DNA of 7,103 nucleotides from an uncultured Bacteroidota bacterium. GTDB taxonomy: Bacteria; Bacteroidota; Bacteroidia; Chitinophagales; Chitinophagaceae. The stretch's first letter is position 1; every line of letters begins with the position of its first letter. The position numbers and the translations under genes are program-made. Under the pieces are notes generated by a model, which saw only the letters and a program-made list of their open reading frames with translations, did not search any database and was not told where the DNA came from. Location: contig CAIWHF010000102.1 of the NCBI GenBank assembly GCA_903912405.1, positions 1 to 7,103 of the forward strand, read 5' to 3'. Positions 1 through 6,545 of this stretch are shown piece by piece.

Positions 1-1214
1 ATAACTTCATTATCTACTTCAACACTATCAAATTCAGTTCTGCCAATATATCTGCCTGCCTCTTTACGGTCAATAAGCACTTTATAGGTATGGCCAATGC
101 GCTCTTGATTCTTTTCAAAAGAGATTTCTTGCTGAAATTCTATGATTTCTTGCGCTCTAGCTTCTTTTTCCTCACTGGTTAACGTATCTGCTAGTTCGTA
201 AGCACTAGTATTTTCTTCGTGTGAATAGGTAAATATACCCACTCTGTCGAGTCTTGTTTTGGCTAAAAAGGCTTTAACAGCATCCACATCTGCTCGTGTT
301 TCACCCGGAAAACCAGCAATTAGGGAGGTACGAATGCAAATTTCAGGTATGCGATCCCGGATTGTATCTATAAGTTCATAAATCTCTTGACTCGTTATCT
401 GGCGCTTCATCGCTTTCAACATAGGATCGGAAATGTGTTGCAAGGGCATATCCAAATAATTACAAATGTTAGAGCGTTCCTTCATTACATCTAAAATGTC
501 TAATGGAAATTTTGAAGGGTAGGCATAATGCAATCGTATCCAATGCAAACCTTCTATATCAGATAAGTATTTTAATAAATCCGATAAGGCTCTTTTTTTA
601 TAGATGTCTAAGCCATAATAGGTAAGCTCTTGTGCAATAAGCATGATTTCCTTTACGCCCATCGAAACTAATTTCTTAGCTTCCGCTACAATCTCTTCAA
701 TAGTTTTAGAAACGTGGTTGCCTCGCATTAATGGGATAGCACAAAAAGAACAGGTTCTATTGCAACCCTCTGCTATTTTTAAATAGGCATAATGCTTAGG
801 CGTGCTCAATAAACGTTCGCCTACTAATTCTTGTTTATAATCAACATTGAATTGATTAAGAATTTGAGGTAATTCTAAGGTGCCAAACCAAGCATCTACC
901 TCGGGTATTTCTAAAGATAAATCAGAACGATAGCGTTCGCTTAAGCAACCGGTAACAAATACTTTATCTAATTTACCTCTGCGTTTCAATTCTACTTGAT
1001 CGAGAATGGTATTGATACTTTCTTCTTTGGCTTTATCAATAAAACCACAAGTATTTACGACCACTATATTGTGGTCCAATTTTTTATTTTCATGCACTAC
1101 GTCAATGGCATTGGCGTGTAGCTGACCACTAAGCACTTCACTATCTACTAGGTTTTTGGAACATCCTAGGGTAATGATATTAACTTTATTGGGCTTTATA
1201 GATTTGTTTTTCAA
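1..1214 (-). CDS. rimO: Ribosomal protein S12 methylthiotransferase RimO (3' end cut by window)
   Basis: RimO is a radical-SAM enzyme that adds a methylthio group to a conserved aspartate of ribosomal protein S12. I translated 404 codons without a stop or frameshift; the family is usually about 430-440 residues, so roughly 30 residues lie beyond the left edge. The N-terminal UPF0004 domain has its three cluster cysteines at C18 (LGCSKN), C56 (NTCG) and C90 (TGC). The radical-SAM CxxxCxxC motif is C151-C155-C158 (CNRTCSFC), followed by IPLMRG. The end of the visible part (GRTEFDS) belongs to the TRAM domain. SKNLVDSEVL and IPLMRG separate RimO from the tRNA enzyme MiaB. The start is TTG at 1214: the frame has a TAG at 1236-1238, and TTG is the only ATG/GTG/TTG codon between that stop and the essential C18. 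The gene starts 11 bases after the der stop, so it is almost certainly co-transcribed with der. Identity is sure; the start is likely. Confidence 0.95.
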   Translation of the reverse strand, partial: MKNKSIKPNKVNIITLGCSKNLVDSEVLSGQLHANAIDVVHENKKLDHNIVVVNTCGFIDKAKEESINTILDQVELKRRGKLDKVFVTGCLSERYRSDLSLEIPEVDAWFGTLELPQILNQFNVDYKQELVGERLLSTPKHYAYLKIAEGCNRTCSFCAIPLMRGNHVSKTIEEIVAEAKKLVSMGVKEIMLIAQELTYYGLDIYKKRALSDLLKYLSDIEGLHWIRLHYAYPSKFPLDILDVMKERSNICNYLDMPLQHISDPMLKAMKRQITSQEIYELIDTIRDRIPEICIRTSLIAGFPGETRADVDAVKAFLAKTRLDRVGIFTYSHEENTSAYELADTLTSEEKEARAQEIIEFQQEISFEKNQERIGHTYKVLIDRKEAGRYIGRTEFDSVEVDNEV

Positions 1215-1225
1215 TTTGAAATCGT

Positions 1226-2728
1226 TTATTTTTTTCTAAAGAAAATTCGAATTGGAACGCCATTGAAATCGAAATGACTGCGAATTTTATTTTCTAAAAA
1301 TTTCTTATAGGCATCTTTAATTGCATCTGGGTGATTTGCAAAAAATACAAATGTTGGAAACGCCGTTGGTAGTTGCGTTGCAAATTTAATTTTTACCGCA
1401 TGCCCTCTCGACATGGGAGGAGGGTAGTATTGTATTTCTTTCAGCATGGCATCGTTTAAAGCGCTTGTTTTAATGCGTCTGTTTCTTGCATCATATACTT
1501 GTAGGGCTTTTTCTATACCTTGAAAAATACGTTGTTTTTCCGTAGCGGAAATGAAAATTACGGGCACATCGTTGAACGGCGCAATACGTTGTTTGATCAT
1601 GGCTTCATAATCTCTCGCTGTATTGGTTTCTTTTTCAACCAAATCCCACTTATTCATCATAATTACAATGCCTTTCCCTTTTCTAGTGGCCAAACTAAAG
1701 ATGCTAATATCTTGAGCTGTAATGCCTTTTTCTGAATCGATGATCATCATGCAGATATCGGCTTCATCCATAGCTTTAATAGCACGGATAACAGAATAGA
1801 ATTCTAAATCTTCATGAACATTTTTCTTCTTTCTTAAGCCGGCGGTATCGATAAGAATAAATTCTTTACCAAATAACTTATACTGCGTATGAATACTATC
1901 GCGCGTAGTACCGGGTATATTAGATACAATCGTTCTATCCTGTCCAATCAAGGCGTTTAATAAGGTAGATTTACCAGCATTAGGCTGGCCAATGATAGCA
2001 ATTTTAGGCAAGCCTATTTGGGCTCTTGGCGCTTTGTCGTAAGAGGCACCGTCTTCGTCTTTTTCATCTTCAAGTTCCCAATCTTCTTCAATAAGTTCGG
2101 CTTCCTCTTCGTATAAGGTTTCGTTTAAGTCATCGAAATTTTGCCCTTCTAGCCACTCTTCTCCTTCACGCATTCCTTCTTCTACCATGGCATTCCAGTC
2201 TTCCCGTTGCTCTTCTATTGCTGCTTCTTCCATGGGAATATACTTCGTGATTTCATCTAACAAATCACCCGTTCCGCTACCAGATATTGAAGAAATAAAG
2301 AAGGTTTGATCAAAGCCCAAAGCATAAAACTCCGTAGCTTCTAATGCACGTTCCGAATTATCTACTTTATTAACGGCTAATAAAACGGGTTTCGTAGAGC
2401 GTCTTAGTAAAATGGTCATATCTTCATCTTGACCAGTAATGCCGGTTGCGGTATCACAAACAAACAAGACTAGGTTAGCTTCTTCTAAAGCAATATGTAC
2501 TTGTTTTTTAATCTCTTTTTCAAATACATCATCCGTTTTGGCCACAAAACCGCCGGTATCGATGACATTAAATTTTCTACCATTCCACTCACACACGCCA
2601 TATTGGCGATCGCGGGTTACCCCGGAGATATTATCTACGATGGCTTTTCTTTGTTCTATAAGACGATTGAATAAGGTCGATTTCCCTACGTTTGGGCGAC
2701 CAACAATCGCTACTGTAAATCCTGACAT
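1226..2728 (-). CDS. der: Ribosome-assembly GTPase Der (EngA) with long acidic linker
   Basis: Der is an essential tandem-GTPase that acts in the cytoplasm on 50S ribosomal subunit assembly. The protein is 500 residues. G domain 1 has GRPNVGKS (10-17), the G2 stretch ending TRD (38-40), DTGG (57-60) and NKVD (120-123). G domain 2 has GQPNAGKS (247-254), SNIPGTTRD (269-277), DTAG (294-297), NKWD (359-362) and SAT (394-396). A KH-like domain fills about 425-500 and begins near YYPPPMSRGH. Residues 167-231 form a strongly acidic linker with 30 Asp/Glu and only 3 Lys/Arg, much longer than in Der proteins of about 435 residues. The start is ATG 2728, which puts the Walker A motif at residue 10 as usual; an upstream TTG at 2791 would add 21 unrelated residues and run across the candidate promoter box at 2745-2752. 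First gene of the der-rimO operon. Confidence 0.97.
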   Translation of the reverse strand: MSGFTVAIVGRPNVGKSTLFNRLIEQRKAIVDNISGVTRDRQYGVCEWNGRKFNVIDTGGFVAKTDDVFEKEIKKQVHIALEEANLVLFVCDTATGITGQDEDMTILLRRSTKPVLLAVNKVDNSERALEATEFYALGFDQTFFISSISGSGTGDLLDEITKYIPMEEAAIEEQREDWNAMVEEGMREGEEWLEGQNFDDLNETLYEEEAELIEEDWELEDEKDEDGASYDKAPRAQIGLPKIAIIGQPNAGKSTLLNALIGQDRTIVSNIPGTTRDSIHTQYKLFGKEFILIDTAGLRKKKNVHEDLEFYSVIRAIKAMDEADICMMIIDSEKGITAQDISIFSLATRKGKGIVIMMNKWDLVEKETNTARDYEAMIKQRIAPFNDVPVIFISATEKQRIFQGIEKALQVYDARNRRIKTSALNDAMLKEIQYYPPPMSRGHAVKIKFATQLPTAFPTFVFFANHPDAIKDAYKKFLENKIRSHFDFNGVPIRIFFRKK

Positions 2729-2744
2729 ACTAGTTATTGAAATG

Positions 2745-2752
2745 CAAAGATA
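2745..2752 (-). promoter_or_regulatory. Candidate Bacteroidota -7 box for der-rimO
   Basis: Read on the minus strand this is TATCTTTG, a perfect match to the Bacteroidota -7 consensus TAnnTTTG. It lies 16 bases before the der ATG, which would give a leader of about a dozen bases. I found no TTG/TTTG -33 element at the usual distance, so the call rests on the -7 match, its orientation and its position. Confidence 0.5.
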
Positions 2753-2837
2753 GCGTATTTTATGCTGTTTTATGGTATAATGCCACTGCAAGTAAGAGCT
2801 AGGTATAAATTTATTTTAAACTACAAATGGATTTAAT

Positions 2838-2845
2838 TAGATTTG
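2838..2845 (+). promoter_or_regulatory. Candidate Bacteroidota -7 box for the PNGase F-like gene
   Basis: TAGATTTG is a perfect match to TAnnTTTG on the plus strand, 24 bases before the ATG at 2870. Transcription would start near 2849 and leave a leader of about 20 AT-rich bases without a Shine-Dalgarno sequence, as is normal in this phylum. No clear -33 TTG is seen near 2812-2819. Confidence 0.5.
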
Positions 2846-2869
2846 CCTTCTTAAATTAAATAATATATT

Positions 2870-4795
2870 ATGAAGCAATTACTTCTTTGCGTTGCATTTA
2901 GTTTGTTTGGACTACAATCATTTGCAGCCGTTGGCGACACTACCTTTGTTCAAGGTAACATGGTAAATTTGAACTATTACAACAATTTTGATAGTACTAT
3001 CGTATTTCCCAATGGTACTAAAACGTATCAAAAAATCATCATGATTTTTACCTTAGGGAAATACAGCTGCCCAGCTGGTACACAATACTGTGCCGATTGG
3101 GATTATACCGTTCAGAACTTCTTAATGACCAAAACTGGAGATACGGTTGAGCTAGGCCGATTGATTACGCCTTATGCGAATACCTCATATGCTCGTTTCC
3201 CCATGACTTGGAAACAACGATATACCTATGATGTAACGGATTTGTATTCATTGTTAAAAGACTCTGCTACCATTCGTATTCATTACTCAGGTTACTCAGG
3301 CGGTTTTACTGCTAATATTACCTTTGCTTTCATAGAAGGTACGCCTCCTCGTAATGTATTGGGCATTACTAAATTGTGGAATAAAAGTGTTCCCTTTGGC
3401 AATGCAAATAATCCAATTACCAATACCATTGCTCCCGTTACAGTAACGCCTCCAGTAGGAACGGTTTCTTCTGCAATGAAATTTATCATTAGTGGTCATG
3501 GTTCCGATGCTAATGGTTGTTCGGAATTTTGCTCTAAATATTATGATGTATTGGTAGATGGCAACTCGGTGGCTCATAAAGATATTTGGAGAGCCAATTG
3601 TGGTTTAAATCATTTATATCCTCAATCGGGTACATGGATTTATGATAGAGGCAATTGGTGCCCTGGCGATAAAGTGTTTGAAACCTATTTCCCATTAACA
3701 GGATTATCTGCTGGAATTGCTAAACCGGTAGATGTGGAGTTTGAAAATTATCAAATTGCTAGCCCTTCGGCTTCGTATACTATTTCAGGGTATGTATATC
3801 ATTATGGTGCTTTTAATAATGCATTAGAAGCGTCTTTAGAAGAAATTATAGCACCAGGCAATCAGGAGATTAATTACAGAGAAAATCATAGAGTAGGCAC
3901 ACCTGTTATTCGTGTTCGTAATATTGGAGGTTCAACAATTACTTCCATCAAATTGCAATATAAAGTGCTTGGCGCAAGCACGGGCTTATACACTTATACT
4001 TGGAATGGCACCTTAGCGCCTTTAGCAGATACCGTTATTGAATTGCCTGAAAACTACGACTTACGTACTGCGCCATCGGGAACCAATTATTTCCAAGTGA
4101 GTATTTTAAAAGTGAATAATCAAGATGATGCAAATGCTACCAATAATAGTTTAACAGTCGATTTCACTGCTGCACCCGTTTGGGAAAATCAGATTGTAGT
4201 TAAATTTAAAACTAATACTGCGATAGAAACTTCCTACACAATTAAAAATGCAGCGGGTGTTATTGTAGCACAAAGAAATGCTGCAAATTTGGCGGCGAAT
4301 ACGCTTTATACAGATACTGTTAATTTGCCTCCAAGTTGGTATGTTTTAGAAGTGACCGATGATGGTTGTGATGGATTAAAATTTTGGGCTAATTCGGCTC
4401 AAGGAACTGGGTATATTCAAATATTTAGAACCTCAATACCAATTCAATTTTCTTTGAAAAACTATTTTTCAGGTGATTTTGGTTGTGGGTTTAAACAATA
4501 CTTCTCTACGGCTTGGCCGGCTCAAGTTCCTACATTAAGTAATGAGACTATACTGATGGAAGTCGTTCCTAATCCGGCTAATCAGATAGTGGAGTTAAGC
4601 TTTACTAATATCAATCAAGTTGAAGGGCATATTTTGGTGGTTAATGCAATGGGTATGATTGTAACAAAACAGGCTATTTCTAATTCCAAACATAGTCTTT
4701 CTGTTGCAGACCTAGCAAATGGGGTGTATGAACTAATTTATGTAAATGATCAACTAGGAACTACAGCAAAAACTAAACTTGTTGTAAATCACTAA
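2870..4795 (+). CDS. Secreted PNGase F-like protein with T9SS type A sorting tail
   Basis: The protein has 641 residues. A signal peptide spans about 1-19 (hydrophobic core, then SFA before the likely cut). Residues about 30-320 resemble peptide-N-glycosidase F of Elizabethkingia, which cleaves N-glycans from asparagine. Matches recalled by eye: CADWD (74-78), GRLITPY (96-102), YDVTDLYSLL (120-129), EGTP (156-159), GCSEFC (216-221) and DRGNWCPG (259-266). D78 aligns with catalytic Asp60, E219 with Glu206 and R260 with Arg248. Cysteines 67/74, 217/221 and 244/264 match the three PNGase F disulfides. The Glu118 position appears to be Ser or Gly (140-141). Residues about 335-435 look like a CARDB/Ig-like beta domain. 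Residues about 436-550 are a further beta-rich part with C500 and C539. Residues about 564-641 are a Por secretion-tail domain (VVPNPA, LANGVYEL), directing export by T9SS and surface attachment or release. Own promoter and terminator. Fold assignment is strong; activity is unproven. Confidence 0.85.
   Translation: MKQLLLCVAFSLFGLQSFAAVGDTTFVQGNMVNLNYYNNFDSTIVFPNGTKTYQKIIMIFTLGKYSCPAGTQYCADWDYTVQNFLMTKTGDTVELGRLITPYANTSYARFPMTWKQRYTYDVTDLYSLLKDSATIRIHYSGYSGGFTANITFAFIEGTPPRNVLGITKLWNKSVPFGNANNPITNTIAPVTVTPPVGTVSSAMKFIISGHGSDANGCSEFCSKYYDVLVDGNSVAHKDIWRANCGLNHLYPQSGTWIYDRGNWCPGDKVFETYFPLTGLSAGIAKPVDVEFENYQIASPSASYTISGYVYHYGAFNNALEASLEEIIAPGNQEINYRENHRVGTPVIRVRNIGGSTITSIKLQYKVLGASTGLYTYTWNGTLAPLADTVIELPENYDLRTAPSGTNYFQVSILKVNNQDDANATNNSLTVDFTAAPVWENQIVVKFKTNTAIETSYTIKNAAGVIVAQRNAANLAANTLYTDTVNLPPSWYVLEVTDDGCDGLKFWANSAQGTGYIQIFRTSIPIQFSLKNYFSGDFGCGFKQYFSTAWPAQVPTLSNETILMEVVPNPANQIVELSFTNINQVEGHILVVNAMGMIVTKQAISNSKHSLSVADLANGVYELIYVNDQLGTTAKTKLVVNH
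3283..3300 (+). repeat. 9-bp perfect tandem duplication inside the PNGase F-like gene
   Basis: The nine bases TTACTCAGG occur twice without a gap, at 3283-3291 and 3292-3300. They are in frame and produce the doubled tripeptide Tyr-Ser-Gly (residues 139-144). The site coincides with the region that should carry the third acidic active-site residue of PNGase F. Confidence 0.85.
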
Positions 4796-4815
4796 TCTTT
4801 ATTTATTTATATTTC

Positions 4816-4847
4816 GTAAAGCCTGCTTTTGCAGGCTTTACTTTTTT
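4816..4847 (+). terminator. Rho-independent terminator after the PNGase F-like gene
   Basis: A perfect 11-bp stem (4816-4826 pairing with 4831-4841, core AAGCCTGC/GCAGGCTT) encloses a TTTT loop and is followed by six T residues at 4842-4847. It begins 20 bases after the stop codon at 4795. There is no A-run on the left side, so it should work for the plus strand only. It isolates the secreted-protein gene from the TPR-tilS operon. Confidence 0.92.
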
Positions 4848-4875
4848 ATACCTATTCTATTTGCAGTAATAATTG

Positions 4876-4883
4876 TAATTTTG
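4876..4883 (+). promoter_or_regulatory. Candidate Bacteroidota -7 box for the TPR-tilS operon
   Basis: TAATTTTG matches TAnnTTTG perfectly and lies between the terminator and the TPR gene. A TTTG at 4860-4863 is only 12 bases upstream, closer than the usual spacing for a -33 element. Transcription would begin near 4887, almost on the ATG at 4889, which bears on the choice of start for the TPR gene. Confidence 0.45.
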
Positions 4884-4888
4884 AGTTT

Positions 4889-5203
4889 ATGAACCCTCGT
4901 ATGGAAAAACTATTGAATTATTTAAAGGAAACACCTCAAGATGCTTTTTTAAATCATGCTTTGGGTTTGGAATATATTAAAGAAAATCAACTTGAAAATG
5001 CTTTAACTTGTTTTGAACTTAACCATACAATAAACCCTACCTATATTGGCACCTATTATCATTGTGCCAAGCTGTTAGAAACCATGCAGAAAACGGAACA
5101 AGCCATTGCTATATACGAACAGGGCATGGAACAAGCAAGGTTGCAAAATGATCAGCACAGTCTCAACGAATTAAGGGCTGCTTACGAAGATTTAACCTTT
5201 TAA
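4889..5203 (+). CDS. Small tetratricopeptide-repeat protein
   Basis: This is a cytoplasmic protein of 104 residues with no signal peptide or membrane segment. It carries two TPR-type helical hairpins, about residues 16-49 (HALGLEYIKENQLENALTCF region) and 51-84 (YYHCAKLLE, then AIAIYEQGM), and a final helix ending AAYEDL. Such short TPR proteins are common in Bacteroidota and serve as protein-protein adaptors; no partner can be named from the sequence. The frame extends upstream to a TTG at 4829, but that codon sits in the loop of the terminator hairpin and is not credible. ATG 4889 is used here. ATG 4901 (MEKLLNYL) is a serious alternative, because the promoter box ending at 4883 would leave almost no leader before 4889 and about 14 bases before 4901. 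One base separates its stop from tilS, so the two genes are surely co-transcribed. Confidence 0.85.
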   Translation: MNPRMEKLLNYLKETPQDAFLNHALGLEYIKENQLENALTCFELNHTINPTYIGTYYHCAKLLETMQKTEQAIAIYEQGMEQARLQNDQHSLNELRAAYEDLTF

Positions 5204-5204
5204 T

Positions 5205-6542
5205 ATGTCCATACGTAGCGCCTTTCTTCAATCATTTCAAGCATTACCGGCTACTGCTGAAAAGCAAGTTTTTTTACTTGCTGTAAGTGGCGGTGTAGAC
5301 TCTATGGCACTAGCTACGTTGTTTTTACAAGAGGGTCTTCCCTTTGAAATAGCCCATTGCAATTACCAATTGAGAGAAGAAGCATCAGACTTAGATGAGC
5401 AACATGTTCGTAATTGGGCACAACAGCATGCTATTCCTTTTCATTGTCAACGTTTTGAAACCAAAACACTTAGTGCTCAATTGAAAAAAGGCACTCAAGA
5501 AACTGCGCGTATACTTCGATACGATTGGTTTCGATCTTTAATGCAAAAGCGTCAATTTAAAGCTATTGTAACTGCTCATCATGCCAACGATAATGCAGAA
5601 ACGATTTTGATGAATTTATTTAAAGGAACGGGAATTGATGGGTTGACGGGAATGCAAATTATTGCTAACGATATATTTAGACCTTTGCTTTCGGTTTATA
5701 GAGATCAAATAGAAGCGTTTGCTAAAGAACATCAAATTGCATTTAGGCAAGATGCATCTAATCTATCCGATGATTATACCAGAAATGCTATCCGATTAAA
5801 TGTAATGCCTGCTATAGAAAAGCTTTTTCCTGCAGCGTTTCAAGGGATAACTACTACTATGAGTCATTTAAAGGATGCAGCTACTATATATCATGACCAA
5901 TTGGATTTTTATAAGAAGAAGTTGCTAATAAAGACATCAACTGATATTAAAATTCCAATTCGATTGTTGCTTTCAATGCCTGCCTTTAAAACCATTCTTT
6001 TCGAATTGTTGAAGCCATATGGATTTAGTTCTAAGCAACAAAATTCGCTTTTAGAATTATTACCAGCACAGAATGGCAAAATGGTGTTATCTGATACACA
6101 TAGAATCTTTAAGTTTAATCATCATTTAGTGCTTACTCCCATTGAACATCAGCAAACTACTTTTTGCGTTATTCAAGAAGGGGAGGAGTTTACTCCATTA
6201 GATAAAGGAGTGTTGTCGATTGCTACATTTCAAGGGTCGATGAGTTCTTTTCCAAATGATCTCCATATCGCCTATATCGATAAAGCTAGCTTAGAATTTC
6301 CTTTGCTATTAAGACATTGGAAAGAGGGTGATTATTTTTATCCCATTGGCATGAATAATAAGAAAAAGAAGCTAAGTGATTTTTTTATCGATCAAAAAGT
6401 GCCTTTACATTTAAAAGAAAGTACTTGGGTATTAGAATCAAATCAAAGAATTGTTTGGATTTTGGGTATGCGTTTAGATGAACGTTTTAAAATTAAACCT
6501 TCTACCACCTCGATTCTTAAACTAGTATATAAACCTAATTAG
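5205..6542 (+). CDS. tilS: tRNA(Ile)-lysidine synthetase TilS
   Basis: TilS uses ATP and lysine to turn cytidine 34 of the tRNA-Ile2 anticodon into lysidine, so that the tRNA reads AUA and is charged with isoleucine; it is normally essential. The protein has 445 residues, a full-length bacterial form. The N-terminal PP-loop is SGGVDS at 28-33. HCNYQLR is at 51-57, and the conserved HHANDNAET at 125-133 is followed by GTGIDGLTGM (141-150). RPLL (159-162) and the segment D183-A-S-N186 to Y191-T-R-N194-A-I-R197 complete the catalytic domain. The C-terminal TilS domain contains RHWKEGDYFYP, KKLSDFFID and the closing LGMRLDERFKI. ATG 5205 follows the TPR stop after a single base, suggesting translational coupling. 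Its 3' end meets rlmH tail to tail. Codon use looks like that of its neighbours. Confidence 0.97.
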   Translation: MSIRSAFLQSFQALPATAEKQVFLLAVSGGVDSMALATLFLQEGLPFEIAHCNYQLREEASDLDEQHVRNWAQQHAIPFHCQRFETKTLSAQLKKGTQETARILRYDWFRSLMQKRQFKAIVTAHHANDNAETILMNLFKGTGIDGLTGMQIIANDIFRPLLSVYRDQIEAFAKEHQIAFRQDASNLSDDYTRNAIRLNVMPAIEKLFPAAFQGITTTMSHLKDAATIYHDQLDFYKKKLLIKTSTDIKIPIRLLLSMPAFKTILFELLKPYGFSSKQQNSLLELLPAQNGKMVLSDTHRIFKFNHHLVLTPIEHQQTTFCVIQEGEEFTPLDKGVLSIATFQGSMSSFPNDLHIAYIDKASLEFPLLLRHWKEGDYFYPIGMNNKKKKLSDFFIDQKVPLHLKESTWVLESNQRIVWILGMRLDERFKIKPSTTSILKLVYKPN

Positions 6543-6543
6543 G
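6534..6543. repeat. 10-bp perfect palindrome over the tilS stop codon
   Basis: CCTAATTAGG is a perfect palindrome that includes the tilS TAG (6540-6542) and lies 2 bases short of the rlmH stop codon. It has no loop and no T-run, so it is not a normal terminator. It may be chance in AT-rich DNA. Confidence 0.4.
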
Positions 6544-6545
6544 CG

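Noticed and set aside
1520..2753. Plus-strand open frames inside der (about 1520-1735 and 2439-2753)
   Set aside because: They are antisense shadows of a certain conserved gene; their translations show no motif and no promoter or start context.
2729..2791. N-terminal extension of Der from TTG 2791
   Set aside because: It would put 21 non-conserved residues before the family's usual N-terminus and would be translated across the candidate promoter box.
2870..2932. Lipoprotein signal because of Cys7 in the leader of the secreted protein
   Set aside because: The cysteine is inside the hydrophobic core, too near the N-terminus and without a proper lipobox; a standard signal peptidase I site follows at about residue 19.
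3292..3577. Minus-strand open frames inside the PNGase F-like gene
   Set aside because: They lie antisense to a gene whose conserved disulfide cysteines and active-site motifs fall in the same stretch; no independent coding signal.
3059..3680. Copper monooxygenase (PHM-type) identity for the secreted protein
   Set aside because: That family shares the jelly-roll fold with PNGase F, but I do not see its histidine metal ligands, while the PNGase F cysteines and acids match in spacing.
4829..4888. N-terminal extension of the TPR protein from TTG 4829
   Set aside because: The codon lies in the loop of a perfect terminator hairpin and upstream of the candidate promoter.
5577..5604. TilS motif HHANDN instead of the textbook HHxDDQ as a sign of lost activity
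   Set aside because: Asn at this place is, as far as I recall, common in Bacteroidota TilS, and all other motifs are intact.
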